A stretch of 64,000 bases of DNA, taken from contig NGZR01000001.1 in NCBI GenBank assembly GCA_002197995.1, forward strand, positions 14,217,501 through 14,281,500, given 5' to 3'. Both the position numbers and the translations under genes were made by a program. Positions 10,681-23,452 of the stretch are shown here, in pieces. This stretch comes from Gaeumannomyces sp. JS-464 (lineage: Eukaryota; Ascomycota; Sordariomycetes; Magnaporthales; Magnaporthaceae). How positions within the stretch are numbered: position 1 is the stretch's first letter; each line of letters begins with the position of its first letter. The notes under the pieces were generated by a model, which ran no database searches, was not told the origin of the DNA, and saw nothing but the letters and a program-made list of their open reading frames with translations.

Positions 10681-12758
10681 ATGTCCAGCAGACAGCTTCG
10701 GAAGCTGCGCAAACAGCAAGAGCTGGGCCAGCAGGGCGTGCCAGCAGATATCTCTGAAGATGACGAGCCGATAATACGGCAACCGCGCGCGAATGTGTTC
10801 TCCGGATTCGCATCTCTTGCGGACGACGGCGGCGATGACGATGATGACGATGATGACGACGTCGCAGAACAGCAGAGCGCGGCGCCAAAGCCCTCTGATG
10901 AGCCGGCCACTATCCCAAGCAAGAAGAGCAAGAAAAATCGAAGCGGAAGAAGAAGGCCAAGAAGACGGACCTGGAGCCCCTGCGGACGAAGTGCTAGCGA
11001 ATAATGGCATGGATGAGATCGACCGCGCACTGGAGCAGCTTAAGGTAGCCGGGCCTACCTCGGTGGACACATCCGACTCTGCCCCGACAGACCGGTACGC
11101 CGCAGAACTCGCCAAGCTCCTGAGCATAAACACTACGCATCTCAAGGTCGTCAACGAGATGCGGAATCTCTTCGGGCGCGACGCCATTGCAGCGAGTAGC
11201 GCAGACAGCGATCCACAGGCAGGGCAGGACCTACGAGCTATGCGCCGGGAGGGGCAAACGCTCGAGCAGTATCTCAAAGGACGGCCGGGCCAGAAGATAT
11301 CCGAAGTCCTCCTGAGGCGAAACCCTTTCGTGGAAGGCAAGAGTTACTGGCCCAAGGCTCCAGCCGGTGGCCTCACGATGAAGCAGGTCGACGAGCGCGA
11401 TGACTCGGATGGTTCAATCGAGTTCGCATTCGCACACGACAAGGGCTACGACGGGCTCGAGGCCGTCTTCTTTCAGTGTGTTCAGACGCACGACCCTATG
11501 ATGCTGGTGCACTTCCTCCATGCCAACCCATACCATGTCTCCTCCCTGATACAGGTCAGCAAGATCGCAAAGCAGGATCAAAACTCGGCTCTCGCGGGCG
11601 ATCTCTGCGAGAGGGCACTGTTTACTTTTGGCAGGGTGACGCTATCGTCCTTCCGGAATAACCTAAAAGAGGGCCGCGCGAGGCTCAGCTTCAGCCGCCC
11701 AGAAAATCGTCAGTTCTGGCTTGCCGCCTACAACTACGTCAGGAGCTTGATGATCAGGGGGACCTACAGGACGGCGCTGGAGTGGGCCAAGATGTTGCTG
11801 TCGTTTTCTCCAGCCGACGAGTATGGAATGCTGAACTTGATACACGCCATCGCTATCAGGTGCCACGAGGCTGCGTGGTTCCTCGAGCTGGTGTGCGAGA
11901 ATGACCTGTTCGGCTATCTCATGGCGCGCTACGTGCCAAACAGGGACTACATAAAGCAGACGGCGGTCTTGGCGAAGCTGCAGCTAGGTGATCCAGCGGG
12001 TGCGAAGAAGCAACTGACGGAAGGCATGGAGACACTCCCTTGGCTGTATTGTGCGCTCTTAAGCGCGCTAAACATGGACGCACCCAAATCCATCTGGGGA
12101 ATCCAGCCCAGGAGCCCAAGCGAAGAGCTCTACACAGCGCTGTATATCAGCCAGGCCAAGGACTTATGGAACAACCAGCAGGCTTCGGCACTGCTCAAAG
12201 AGGTGGCAACCTCATTGACGCGCCCGCCGGCGTACGAGACGCTGCCGGAAGCCGAAGACGTGGCGGAGAGCACGGCAAGGTTCGTGTACCTGGACAACAC
12301 ACCGTCATTGATGACGCTCGTACCGCATGCGCTCATGCACGCGTCACCAAATTTTGACTTCGATCCTCTCCCGCCGCCGCTGGAAGAAAATGTCTTCTCC
12401 AGCGTGGCGCAACGGCTGCCCTGGGACGGGACGCGGGCCCACCCTTCGACATCGCATCTCGGGGACCTCTTTGCGCGGCTCTTCCCGGCGGAGCAGCGGC
12501 GCTGGGAACAGTTGTTCCAGGCGCAGGGGGGGAGATCTTGAGGGGTTGGAGCAGCAGGATGACCTGTTGGAGGGGGTTCTGGAGGAGGATGCCGAGGCGA
12601 TCGCAGAGCTGCGGGCGGCTGTCGCAGAGTCCGGGGACGATCGCGGTGTGCTTGCCCGGCTTGCTGAGTTCATGTTTGGTCGCGTCGCCGGTACAGCCAC
12701 CAACGAGGCGGAAGACGAGGCTACTATCAACAGGGGCGAAGACAGTGGTATGCAGTAG
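10681..12758 (+). CDS. TCF25: TCF25/Rqc1-family protein
   Basis: Homologue of TCF25 (nuclear localized protein 1) and yeast Rqc1, a component of the ribosome quality control complex that helps ubiquitin-dependent removal of nascent chains from stalled 60S subunits. The start at 10681 gives MSSRQLRKLRKQQ, as in family members. An acidic Asp run (about residues 50-60) and a Lys-rich basic stretch follow. The long Tcf25 domain carries stretches such as VQTHDPMMLVHFLHANPYH, FGRVTLSSFRNN and RGTYRTALEWAKMLLSFSP. The C-terminal acidic tail (DDLLEGVLEEDAEA) ends at 12758. The length is about 690 residues and no intron is needed. The frame breaks once or twice near 10930-10975 in the Lys-rich region, and once near 12530 in a run of seven G. 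Confidence 0.9.
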
Positions 12759-13614
12759 CAGGACCAGAGCGCGGCCTCGTCGGACACGGAAGGCGGCCGG
12801 GGCGATAACACCAACCGCCAAGGGGGCTGAGCAGACAATGCGCGTGTCTCGGTTATCTGTACGAAGTATCTGTGCGTGTAGAACAGGGATGAGAGCGCTG
12901 TCTCTGCCTTTGCATTATGTCTTGCGTAGCTGTTAGAGAACACCACGTTGCACAAGCCCGAATGTCTCCCCGCGCCTCCTGTCCGTCCGTAGGCGGTGTG
13001 TCGTTGAACAGAGTCGTACCTAAAGATTGAGGGCATATACAGCATACCTAAGCACATAGAATTACACGAGGCCGCCTGGTCACGCGGATCGCCTCCCGGC
13101 GTGTCACAGGCAAGGAGCATGCAGATTGCGCAAGCTGGCGGGCCACCAACAGCTGCGGGTGATACAAGCCCCACGGCCTCCTCAAATCCCTGCGGGCTGG
13201 AACTCCAGGGGCGTGTGTGGGCGATACTGATCCGAAACCAGCGCAGCTCTCGCGAAGGGATTGCGCGACGAGGCTTGATTAATAATTTGCTCACCAAAAG
13301 AAGAGGCGAGCGAAAGAAAGACCAGACAAACGGGCCCGGTCAGTGGCTGTCCCTCCGTCGCCTAGATTTCCCCATATAAGACGGCCTCCCTCTCCTCTGC
13401 TTTGTTTGTTCCTTGCAGCCCGGCATTTGAGCTGAAGAGTCGTCGCGCACCCCCGCCCGCTGCATTCCCACGCTGCCCACCATTTTGTCGGAGCTCCCCC
13501 GCATTTCCACCTTTTTTCCAAGGTCACGAATCAACAGACAACGAAAGCAGCGACCAAAACCCCAACCAAACGAAAACCACAACGACAAAGTCGACACAAC
13601 CTAGACCAGCGAAA
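12759..13614. other. Intergenic region upstream of ATX1
   Basis: About 860 bases with no supported gene. It should hold the TCF25 3' end and the ATX1 promoter. A TATA-like TATAAG lies at 13375-13380, about 240 bases upstream of the ATX1 start, followed by C-rich and A-rich sequence typical of a fungal 5' leader. Confidence 0.5.
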
Positions 13615-13946
13615 ATGGCCGAGACGCACACCTACAAGTTCGACGTCGAGATGAGCTGCGGCGGCTGCTCCGGCGCCATCGACAGGGTCCTCAAGAAGCT
13701 CGACGGTTTGTTTTTTGTCCTCAACCTCTTGACAAAAAGCTGCCCCGCGCTAACGCCTTTCCCGCCACAACCAAAACAGGCGTTGAGAGCCACGAGGTCT
13801 CGCTGGAGAACCAGAACGCCACAGTCGTCGCCAAGTCGGACCTGAGCTACGAGACGGTGCTCAAGACCATCTCCAAGACGGGCAAGAAGGTCAAGCGCGG
13901 CGAGGCCGACGGCGTCGAGCAGTCCATCGTCGTGGCTGCCGAGTAG
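13615..13946 (+). CDS. ATX1: Copper chaperone Atx1
   Basis: Small cytosolic Cu(I) chaperone of the HMA-domain family, which delivers copper to the P-type ATPase Ccc2 in the late Golgi. Two exons (13615-13705 and 13780-13946, intron 13706-13779) give 85 residues with no frame break. The metal-binding MSCGGC motif places cysteines at residues 15 and 18. The Lys-rich stretch SKTGKKVKRG near the C-terminus matches the conserved lysines that protect copper transfer. The intron falls just after LKKLDG, inside the first helix-loop. The intact reading frame is notable beside its frame-broken neighbours. A short gene simply has fewer chances of an error. Confidence 0.96.
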
Positions 13947-16068
13947 AGACGTTTGGGGGGATGGGTTTTCTTTCATTTTCTTCTCTCTACATGGTACCTA
14001 CCTACCTACCTATTTAGACCGGTTCTTTTGAACGACCAAAAGTCAGCAACAGCGACATACCCTTTTCTTCCCGTACAGACCGGGCGCTTTCGTGAGCCCA
14101 TACTCCCTACCGAATGTGTCACCCTTGGAGTTCCTTCTAGCGCATGCTAAAGAACCTCTCGCTATTCTGCAATACCCCTTGGCGTGAGGTGGCTGTCGGC
14201 CGAGTTATCAGGGGTCGGCCACCTCGGGGCGGGCAGTAAAAGAAACGTGTCATGGAACCAAGGGTGGGAAACATCAAGATACAGATTTTGACTTTGGCGC
14301 CCAGGGAGCTTTGCCCATGCGTCAAAGCAAGCTCGGTAGTTGTTGGTGCGACGGCAGTAACACACAAACACCTTATGATCGCCAGCGCCGAGTCATCAGC
14401 CAAGGCGTCGGCAACGTCGGCAGAAGCCCATAATGATAGCAGCCGCGCGTACGGCATCGGCCACGACGGCGACGACGCTTGTGGCCGGAGCTCCTCCGTA
14501 GAGGGCAACCCAGCGGCCCTGAGCGATGGGGTGCTTTTATTTGACAAGGTTCGTTCTCGACGACGGTTCGCGGCCACTGCGACTCTATGCGTCGCGGTGA
14601 CGACGACGTTAATGATGCAGGAGGACGTGCGTCTTGGCCATGTATGTTTATTATTTGATGGGATCAATGCCATTGTGTCAGGACAATGACCCATAGTTTG
14701 AGCAGAGCTCGATCGGCCAACCTAAAATGTTGATTATGATGGCCCCCTATGCGCTCTGGGGAGCCCGGTCGAAGGCGGCTGACAAAGGTAGTGTGGCGTT
14801 TCCGAATCCCGGGGGGGCTCTTGTGCATACAGTGCCGAACGCACACGCCCGTCCGCTAGGGGATCTGGGGGTCCTGCAGCCCGTCGGGGATTGCGATTGA
14901 GCCCGCTCATGTGCAAGATTGGGGACCAGCAGCGGCTGCCCGCGCGACAGGGGTGGTTGAGGCCGAGGCCCAGCTCCCGGCTCTGCGGCGTCGGGTTGCA
15001 TCCACTGAAATTTCTTTTTTGATATGTACCTACTTTTGTGTTCCCTTGTGTGTTTTTTCTTCTCTCTGCTCCATGCTCTATGCACTGGGCACAGTGACAG
15101 CTCTCGGGGCTCCTCCTCCGCAAAGCTTCTCGAGCGAGATCGGTTGACAGGCGGGGATGGAAGGGTGCTCCAAAACTCGTCTGCGATCGGTATTTTGTGG
15201 GCGGGCATCGAATCGGTCAGCTGAAAGCGCGGCGGCTTGGGGTTGGGAGTCTGAGCTGTCTGGTACTTGGCACAGTAAGTCTATACCAACATCATCACAT
15301 GGATATAATACCGTATCTGCATCCAGTGAGGCTTGTGTGATCGCTTGGCTACCAAAGATCCATCAATAAATAAATCAGATCCCATCGTCTCAAGCACGGG
15401 CTCGCCCCGCCGCAGCAGTGGTGTTTCGCAAGCACGGTTGCCCGCCAGGATCCACAGTTCGTCCGAGCACCGTGCGCCTGTAGTGCTGGGCCCCTGGTTG
15501 GTAGTATCGCACCAGACAACGAACTGCTGCTTGACTTCGACAAGCAGCCTGGCCCGTCAGCTTCTGAAATAGCCCAGGCCAGCTGGCTGACACGCACGCA
15601 CGCACGCACGCATTCCTCCAAGAAAGGGCGAACGCAAAGGAAATCGAGCGGATGCAATTGGTCAATCCGGCAGGGCCAGAAAAAAAAATCGAGAGAGCAG
15701 AGGAGAGGCGGGGGAGGAGTCTGATATCTGGGACCCCAGCCCAGCCCAGACGCGGGCTGCGGGAGACGGGCAGCAGCATCATCAAGCACACACTGCAGCT
15801 GTGCGCATCATCATTCCTGCCGGACACGACCCGGCCTGCCAGTCCAGCCAAAGGGGACAGCACCTAGCGCATCTTCTGCTGCGCATACATGAACGGAGCC
15901 GCGTCCGAGCACGCGCCGATCCAGAGCCAGACAGCGCGCGAGCAGACTGAAAGTCTGGTGCTGTGCCACCAGCAACCTGGCAGCTTGGAGCCGCTAGTAC
16001 GGAAACCCCATGCTTCGATGCGCTGCTCGGCCTGATCCGCGCGGAACACGCGACCAGCTGCTGGGACC
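13947..16068. other. Intergenic region between ATX1 and a Zn2Cys6 gene
   Basis: About 2.1 kb with no gene I can support. Frames of 145-185 residues overlap on opposite strands near 14137-14694, without domain content or consistent codon bias. Small features are a CCTACC run near 13999-14012 and an ACGC tetranucleotide run near 15592-15610. Confidence 0.5.
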
Positions 16069-19000
16069 ATGGCCATGACGCCGCCAACCACGGACGGCTC
16101 CAGCGCCGCCGCAACAGCCGCCAGCGGCAAGCCTGCCTTCGCGCCCGAAAGGAAGGATCCCGTCGTCGGCCTGTCGGGCCCCGGCGCCGGCCCGCCCGGC
16201 GTCATGGTCTTCGACGGCTTCCAGCAGCGCAGCGTCAAGCGCCCGCGCCCCGTCAAGTCGTGTCTGCTCTGCCGCTCCAAGAAGCTGCGCTGCGACCGCC
16301 TGACCCCGTGCTCCCAGTGCCAGAAGAGCCACCGCGTCTGCCGCTACGCCAACGACCAGGGGCCCGGCAATGCCTCCGACTCGGGCTCCGAGGGCGAGAC
16401 TGCATCTCCCTCGGCCACCGCCGCCGACCGCGGCGCCCCCGCGTACAAGCGTGTCGCCCTTGCTGGTGGCCTCAACGCCCTCCCCAGCCGCCGCTGCCCC
16501 GCCGCGCACCCCACTCCGCCCCAGCCACCCATCGACACCGCCGTTGATGCTTACTATAAGTTGGGATTTGACGACATCGCCGCTCGGCTGGACCGGCTTG
16601 AAAAGCTCATCATGGCGTCTAGGACGAGCGAGAGCACATCCTCCGCTCCGGCGCAGGGGCCGCCACCTCCTCCCCACTTGGGCGCCGTCACCGGTAGCCA
16701 TGGCGCAAATGCCTCTGGACTGATACCAGCACCACCAGCCGGCCGGGAATGGACTGCCAGCCCCGGCGCATCTCCGTCATATAGTCATGATTCGGCGCCA
16801 CCCGTCGGGGAGGCGCGCCGGGTAGTAGAATCGCTGCCCTCACCGCTACCGCGACTCGTTCCGTAACGTCGCCGGTGACGGTGCGCGGCCTTACCATCAA
16901 GGGCGGTCGGAGCCTGAGAACGCGCTTCTTTGGGCAGAACAGTACCCGGGTGCTGCTCAACCTTTTTGATGAGGCCAAAGACTTCATGTACAACAAGGCC
17001 AAGCGCGAAAGCGCCCACGGGCTTTTCGTACATCTACAAAAGATCTACACAGTGCTTCAGGAGGAGCAGCATCGCGTGCTCGCGCCAATCACCGTTTTTG
17101 TCGACAGCGTGCTACCCGTGCTCAAGCGCATGGCAGACATTTTACCCAAGCAGAAGTCGGTGTGCGACCGCCTGCTCGAGGCTTACATCGGCACGTCGGA
17201 GGGCCTTTACCGCGTCGTGCATGTGCCCACCCTTCGGGCCGAATACCAGGCCTACTGGGACGGCCAGCGCTGCTCCGACGGCTTCTTGCCACAGCTGCTC
17301 TGCATGCTATCCATCGGCTCCCGCTTCGAGACGGAGTCACGCGGGCTGGGCCACGACCGGTCCGAGGGCGTGCACGTGCCGACGGCCTGCGCCCTTGTGC
17401 GTGCATGGCTTGACAGCCTGCGCGGCAAGCAGCTCGTCGACGTGGGCACGTTACTGGCCGAGGTGCTGCTGCTCCACGCCCAGCGCATGATCACGCCTCG
17501 CTACCAGGATTCGTGGACGCAGCTGGGCGTCATCGTCCGCATGGCCATGACCATGGGCCTACATCGCGACCCGTCCGAGTTCCCCCAGATCAGCCCCTTT
17601 GCGGCCGAGTGCCGGCGCAAGTTGTGGTATACCATTATGGACATGGACCTGCACCTTTCGCTGGGTTGCAACCTCCCCTGCGCCGTGCGCGACGGCGAGT
17701 ACACGTGCCAAGCTCCCCTGAATCTGGACGACGAGGACCTGCGGCCCGACGGCGGGCCCCTACCGCCGTCAAAACCCATCGAGGTGCGCACCGACGGTCA
17801 GCTACAAGCATGGGCAGCTAGCACGCTGCCAATCCGCATGCGGGCGGCCGCGCTGGTCAGCCGGCTCGACTCGATCCGCGACTACTGCGAGGTGCTAGAG
17901 GTGGGCTCGCGGCTCGAGCGCCTGCTCGAGGAGGTCAACCTTCTCTTCCCGCGCGGCCAGGGGCTGGACCCGAGCTGGAAGTTCAAGGAGTGGCGCATGC
18001 GCGCGCTGCTCGACATGCACATCCGCCGACCGCGCTGCTCGCCCTGTATCGACCCTTTGCCCTCAGCACCCCAGACTGCCCGCCCCAGATCGCATCGACC
18101 TACTTCCGCTCTTCCATGGTGCTGCTCACCTACATGGACGAGCTCGACGCGCGGACGCCCGGGTTTGTCGACGTCAACCACATGTATCATGTCATTCTGA
18201 AGCACGACATCATACAGGCCGCCTTTAGCATGTGCTACTATATCAAAAATGCACAGGAGGCGGCGGCGGCGGCCAGCAACAACGGCGGGACTAGCAACCC
18301 TAGCCACAACGGCGGCGGCAGCACTAATTACAACGGCAATACTAGTAACCTTAGCTCAGCATAATCAACACGACAAGTGGCGATAACAACGCCACGAAGC
18401 CAGCAGCAGCGCCATCGCCTTTGACGCCAACGGCCGACCACTGTGGTCGCCTGAGAGGATGATGCGGGTGGTGGAGAAGACGCTGGAAGATCTGATCCAG
18501 CTCATCAGGGACTCGACGTCGGACCTCAAGGACATCGTGGCGCTCTCCATCGTCATCAAGTCGGTGCGCCGGGCGGCTTGCCAGAGCAGCGGCTCGAGCG
18601 CATCCGGGGCGGCATCTCGCGCATCCTGGACGCGTGCCTCAAGTCGCTCAAGACGACGCCCGGGGGGCTCGGCGTGACGACGGCGGGCTGCGCCGTCCCT
18701 TCAACGACGGCGGGGGGCGGCATCGCCCATGTTCGCCAACGCGGGCAAGTCCCCCGCGGCGGTGGCGGCGGCGGCGGGCGCCGAAGTCAGGTCCGGGCCT
18801 CACCCCGATCAGCCCCAGCCGTTCTTCCACGCGAGCCCGGGCTTCCCCGTCGGCGCCTACCACATATCTACGACAGGGTACGTGCAGCCGTCCGGCTTTC
18901 TTGTCTACTTTTCACTCTAACGTGCCTGTGGCTGCAGTTTCCCGATGAATTTCCCTTGTGGGACGCCAGCTTTTGGGGCCAGAACCAGCCCGAGACGTGA
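16069..19000 (+). CDS. Zn2Cys6 transcription factor with fungal TF domain, frame-broken
   Basis: Nuclear DNA-binding regulator of the Gal4-type class. The binuclear zinc cluster is perfect: cysteines at residues 65, 68, 75, 81, 84 and 91 (spacing 2-6-5-2-6), inside KSCLLCRSKKLRCDR. The start at 16069 gives MAMTPPTTDG. A short helix (YKLGFDDIAARLDRLEKLIM) may form the dimerisation coiled coil. The middle-homology domain follows, with TRFFGQNSTRVLLNLFDEAK, MGLHRDPSEFPQISPFAAEC and KLWYTIMDMDLHLSLGCNLP. An Asn/Gly-rich stretch precedes a conserved C-terminal part ending WGQNQPET. One intron is clear (18878-18937). The frame breaks near 16866, 18030, 18370, 18570 and in 18690-18730. Target genes cannot be inferred, since no pathway cluster surrounds it. 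Confidence 0.88.
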
Positions 19001-19861
19001 AGAGCGGGATGTCCCAGCGCTGCCGATCGAATGTCTCTCCTGTGTAATATCAACAACCATAGCAGGTTCCGGCGTCGGCCAGACGGGAGGCATGCCACGA
19101 GCAGGCTGCTTCTCTAGACGGCGTGTCATCCACCCGAGGGCACAGTCGGGCGATAGTTTGCTCCATCGTTATCTCCCTCTATCCCTCTCATATATCATCA
19201 TCTTGGATTCCACGGTTTTATCCAATCTCTACCTATTTCTTTGTCTATATATACCCAATTGTTGCTGAACTCTCTGCTGGCTCTGGAAACCGGATAATAC
19301 AGGAGTATATAAGCCTTTTCCCATCTGTTTCTCTGATTTTCGTCGTTGTTCAAATCAACCAACCACTCGCACAAAATTCTGGAAAAGGGAGGCAGGCGGT
19401 GGGTACCTATGGTCGGATCGAGATAGAAAATGGGGCTGAAAAGGGCAGTGCCTCGGCATCATCTTTGCTAGCGCAACGGGTTCCCCGCACCAACCCCGGG
19501 TTTGGGGGAAAGGCGGGAATCAGGAAGCCAATGAATCGTTCGTTCTCCTCGCCGGAAAAGCCGGGAGAAGCCATCCATAATGATAAAATGGACCTCTGAC
19601 ATCTGAAGCCAAGCCGCATGCAGCGAGCTCGTTTCTGGATTGGGATGGGGATTGACGCTCGGTCTTTTCCATCTTATATAGATGACGTCCGGCTCGCTTC
19701 TACGGAGTAAATAATTCTTTTTTTTTTCTTTTTTTTTCGTCTTCTCATTGGGAACAAATCTCGGCACAGCCAACCTCGACCGCGTCGCGTCAATCACATA
19801 CCTGTATAAGAGAAACACCTCACGTTTTAATCAGTGCAGCCGCAGAAGCAAAGACGCAACC
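19001..19861. other. Intergenic region upstream of the thiolase gene
   Basis: About 860 bases with no supported gene. A TATATAG element lies near 19675-19681, about 185 bases upstream of the thiolase start, followed at once by GATGACGTCC, which resembles a CRE/ATF site. A T-rich run lies at 19719-19738. Confidence 0.45.
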
Positions 19862-21400
19862 ATGGCGCCCAAAGAGAAGCAGCCGGTCTACGTGCTGTGA
19901 GTGTTGCTTCTCCATTTACGATGACATGGGTGAGTAGAACACTAACACACAAGAACTGTTCTCAGCGGCGTGGGCATGACCAAGTTCATAAAGCCACGCG
20001 GCAAGGTCGACTACACGGAGCTCGGGTTCGAGGCCGGCGTCAAGGCCATGCTGGATGCCGTCAGTCAATACTTTTCCAATCTCAAAACCTCCTCCTTGTC
20101 AGGCGCGCTGACGCTATTTTCTTTTTGTGTCACCAGCACATCAGCTACGACGACGTCGACCAGGGCATCGCGTGCTACTGCTACGGCGACTCGACGTGCG
20201 GGCAGCGCGTCTTCTACCAGTTCGGCATGACGCAGATCCCCATCGTCAACGTCAACAACTGCTCGACGGGCTCGACGGGGCTGGCCATGGCGCGGCAGCT
20301 GCTGGCCTGCGGCGCCGCCGACTGCATCCTGGTGGTCGGGTTCGAGAAGATGATGCCGGGCAGCCTGCAGACCTTCTTCCAGGACCGCGAGAACCCGACG
20401 GGCACGTCCGGGCTCATGATGGCGCAGACGCGGGGCTACGACCCCAAGGCGCCCGGGGCGCCCAGATGTTCGGCAACGCCGGCAAGGAGTACATGGAAAA
20501 GTACGGGGCCACGCTGGAGGACTTTGCCGAGATCGCGCGGGTCAACCACGAGCACTCGCAGCGCAACCCGTACTCGCAGTTCAAGGACGTCTACTCGCTC
20601 GACCAGATCATGAAGTCGCCCATGATCTTCGAGCCCCTGACCAAGCTGCAGTGCTGCCCGACGTCGGACGGCGGCGCGGCGCGGTGCTTGTCAGCAAGGC
20701 GTTCCTGGACGCACGGCCGCACCTGCGCGCCAACGCTGTCGAGATTGCGGGCCAGCGGCTCGCGACGGACGCGCCGTCGCTCTTCTCCCGGTCCTCCATC
20801 GACCTGATGGGCTACGAGATGTCCGAGGTGGCGGCGCGGTCGGCGCTGGCCGAGGCGGGCGTCAAGGCGACCGACTGCCAGGTCTGCGAGCTGCACGACT
20901 GCTTCTCGGCCAACGAGATGATCACGCTCGACGCGCTGGGCCTGACGGCGGGTAAAGGGAAGGCGCACGAGCTGGTCCGCAGCGGGGGATCACGTACCCG
21001 GCGGCCCCGGGCGCACCGTCGTCAACCCGTCGGGCGGGCTCATCTCAAAGGGCCACCCGCTGGGCGCGACGGGGATCGCGCAGTGCGCCGAGCTGGTCTG
21101 GCACCTGCGCGGCTGGGCGACCAACCGGGCGGTGCGGGGACGCCGACGCGGCACGCGCTGCAGCACAACCTGGGGCTGGGCGGCGCCGCCGTCGTGACGG
21201 TGTACAGGCGGGCCGACGGGCAGGACGCGCCGCGGGGCCTGACGGACGCCGACATCGGGAGGGCCAACGGGCTGGGGTACAACCCGGCGGTCGAGGCCAG
21301 GGGCTTCACGGCAGAGCAGGCGGCGTCGGTGCGGAGCAGGGACCGGAGCAGCGACTGGGCGCTACAGGACACGCTGAAGAAGGTCGAGGCCAGGTTCTGA
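19862..21400 (+). CDS. SCP2/SCPx-type thiolase, probably peroxisomal
   Basis: Thiolase of the sterol-carrier-protein-x class, which cleaves 3-oxoacyl-CoA, often of branched or long-chain acids, in peroxisomes. Exons are 19862-19896, 19966-20059 and 20137-21400, giving about 463 residues. The active-site cysteine is at about residue 85 in [13 protein letters not shown]. The later motifs [11 protein letters not shown] and [17 protein letters not shown] carry the catalytic His and the CoA-binding Gly residues. No SCP2 lipid-transfer domain follows the thiolase domain. The C-terminus is ARF, which is at best a weak type-1 peroxisomal signal. The frame breaks near 20460, 20685, 20985 and 21130, mostly where one C or G seems lost. 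A frame error near the end could hide a better targeting signal. Confidence 0.9.
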
Positions 21401-23452
21401 TTTTGTCTTGCTGGGTGTGACGTGAGATATCTTGTGGCGGTTTTATCCATCCAATGTTTCGATTCGCGCTGCCAGGCGGCTTCCAAGGTCACGCCCTCAA
21501 GCTGGCGGAAATTCCGAGGTTTGGTGTTCTTTTGCCCTTCGTTTCTTGTGAATGACACCTTCTGCCTTATGCAAATGCCGTGCAGGGCCAGGACGGACCA
21601 TGTTTTTTGGACCTTGACATGTGCTTCTGCAAGCATCAATCCCTCCCAGCCGAGGCCCCACCAAACGCACGCCCTGCCAGCACATCGCAGCGGGGGCAGC
21701 CATCTTACGCTCTTGCCATGGAAGTTGAGTGAGCGCCCCGGCGGCTCGACAGGAAGGCGCGTCGCAGCTTGTTCCATGAGAATTCGGTCGCGGGCGATCA
21801 GACACGGCGGCCAAGCATGCAAGCCTGATCCCGGCGCGCGTCGCAAAACAGCGCCTGTTAATTCATGCGATCGGGCAGCATGCTGGCTCTTTTTGTTTTT
21901 CTCTTTTCCTTCTTCCTGGCCCGCCGGTCAATGGCAACATAACCCCGGCCAACGGTCGCAAGCAAAAAAGTCGGGTAGCGTCGGTCCCACCCTCTCAAAC
22001 GCCAAACCGAGCGCGCCTTCCTTTTGTCTTCTTTTGGGAACTGTTCTTCTTTTTGTTTTTCCCGCCGCGTTTAAAAAAAAGAAAAAGACAAAACAAAGAT
22101 AGCGTAGGGACCCGGGCCTCTTGGGGCAAGAAAACGAACATCAAGAAACACGAAAAGGCTATTTTGACCGAAACTGCCATGTCGTCGTCAACTTTCAGCG
22201 TCTGCTCAATGCAACCGTCTGTCACACACACAAAGGGCTCGCTCCCCAGACAGCCAAGAAAAGTCTTGGAGGCTTCCATTGCTCGCCTGGCTTCTAGACG
22301 GCACGCAGGCAAGCCGGGAATGTTACAGAGTACCTGCATGCCCTCTTTGTCTGGGCAGGCGGTACTTTTGCGGCTCGGCGCAGCCCGCGGGGGACGGCGC
22401 ATGCCGTCATGCCCGCATTGCGTCTTGGATGCATTGCGTGCTGCCCGTTTCCCCTTCTGCCTCTCCCCATATTTTCGGGGGTTTTGCCGAAAGCACACAC
22501 TCCCCTTAAATTCTCCTTGATCACCCGCCCGCCTCGGACGGGGCGTGTTCCGCGCTGGCATGTGGCATCCAGTCGTCCATCTTGCTTCTGGGTCGTGCGA
22601 CCTGCCCAAGTTTTGGCCCGGGATATTTTTAAACCCCTCCAACCGCCTTAGCTCCCGCCCTGCGAGGCCCAGTCCCAGGCCTCGTCGATCCGCAGACCAT
22701 CCATCATCCACTCCCAAGGCGACAAGAGCCCACCCCCTTTCCCCTTCCCTTTTTCCCCCTCGGCCTTTGTCGCCCTTACCCCCAGTCGATCGTGGTCCTG
22801 CGATTGGGCACCAGGATCACAAGGCCACCCATGTACCCCTGCGCTGGCAGAGCACGGCCTGTTTTCCGCACCCCTACCCTTGCTCCTCCAACAGCCGTCT
22901 CTCGGGCTTTCCGATGCCATGGGGCTGCTGGATCATGCCAGTGCCGTTCCCACTTCTTCAGCCAAAATCCCCGGGACCAAAGATTGGCCCTACGGGAGAG
23001 TCATCGCGTCTGTAGGACCCCGTGTTCCCCCTCTCCCTGCGTCCACCCCACAGCGCCGACTTGGTGTAAGATCTGGCGGCTGCCCCTCATATATCGGCTT
23101 TGACGATGCTATATCACACAGCATGGGCTGTCCAAGACGCCCCTTGCCCGGCTCTTTGATCCTTATTCCTTGCCAAGTCCAGCATTAAGATCCGATCTCC
23201 CCATTCTACTTCCTTCTTTCGTGTGGCTTGCTTTCACCTCTCGTGTCAACCCACCTCGCAAATGATACTTCTACCGTGCGCCCTCCACACCGCCCATCAA
23301 GTTCTTGACCTCTGGCAAAAGCCTCGTTTGATGGGATGCTGCGTGATATGATGGATGCCACGCGAAACATAAGCCTTCCCACTTGCTCGCACAGCCCAAC
23401 CCTCACCGGGTCAGCTTGTTTGTGGTGACAACCCCAAGAAAATCACCTCACC
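21401..23452. other. Intergenic region, thiolase to membrane-protein gene
   Basis: About 2 kb with no supported gene. Overlapping frames exist on both strands without domain content. A/T-rich homopolymer stretches lie near 21890-22100, and C-rich pyrimidine tracts near 22730-22790. Confidence 0.5.

Noticed and set aside
14137..14694. Overlapping 185-residue minus and 145-residue plus frames
   Set aside because: Neither has a recognisable motif or a coherent codon pattern. A real gene would rarely leave both strands equally open.
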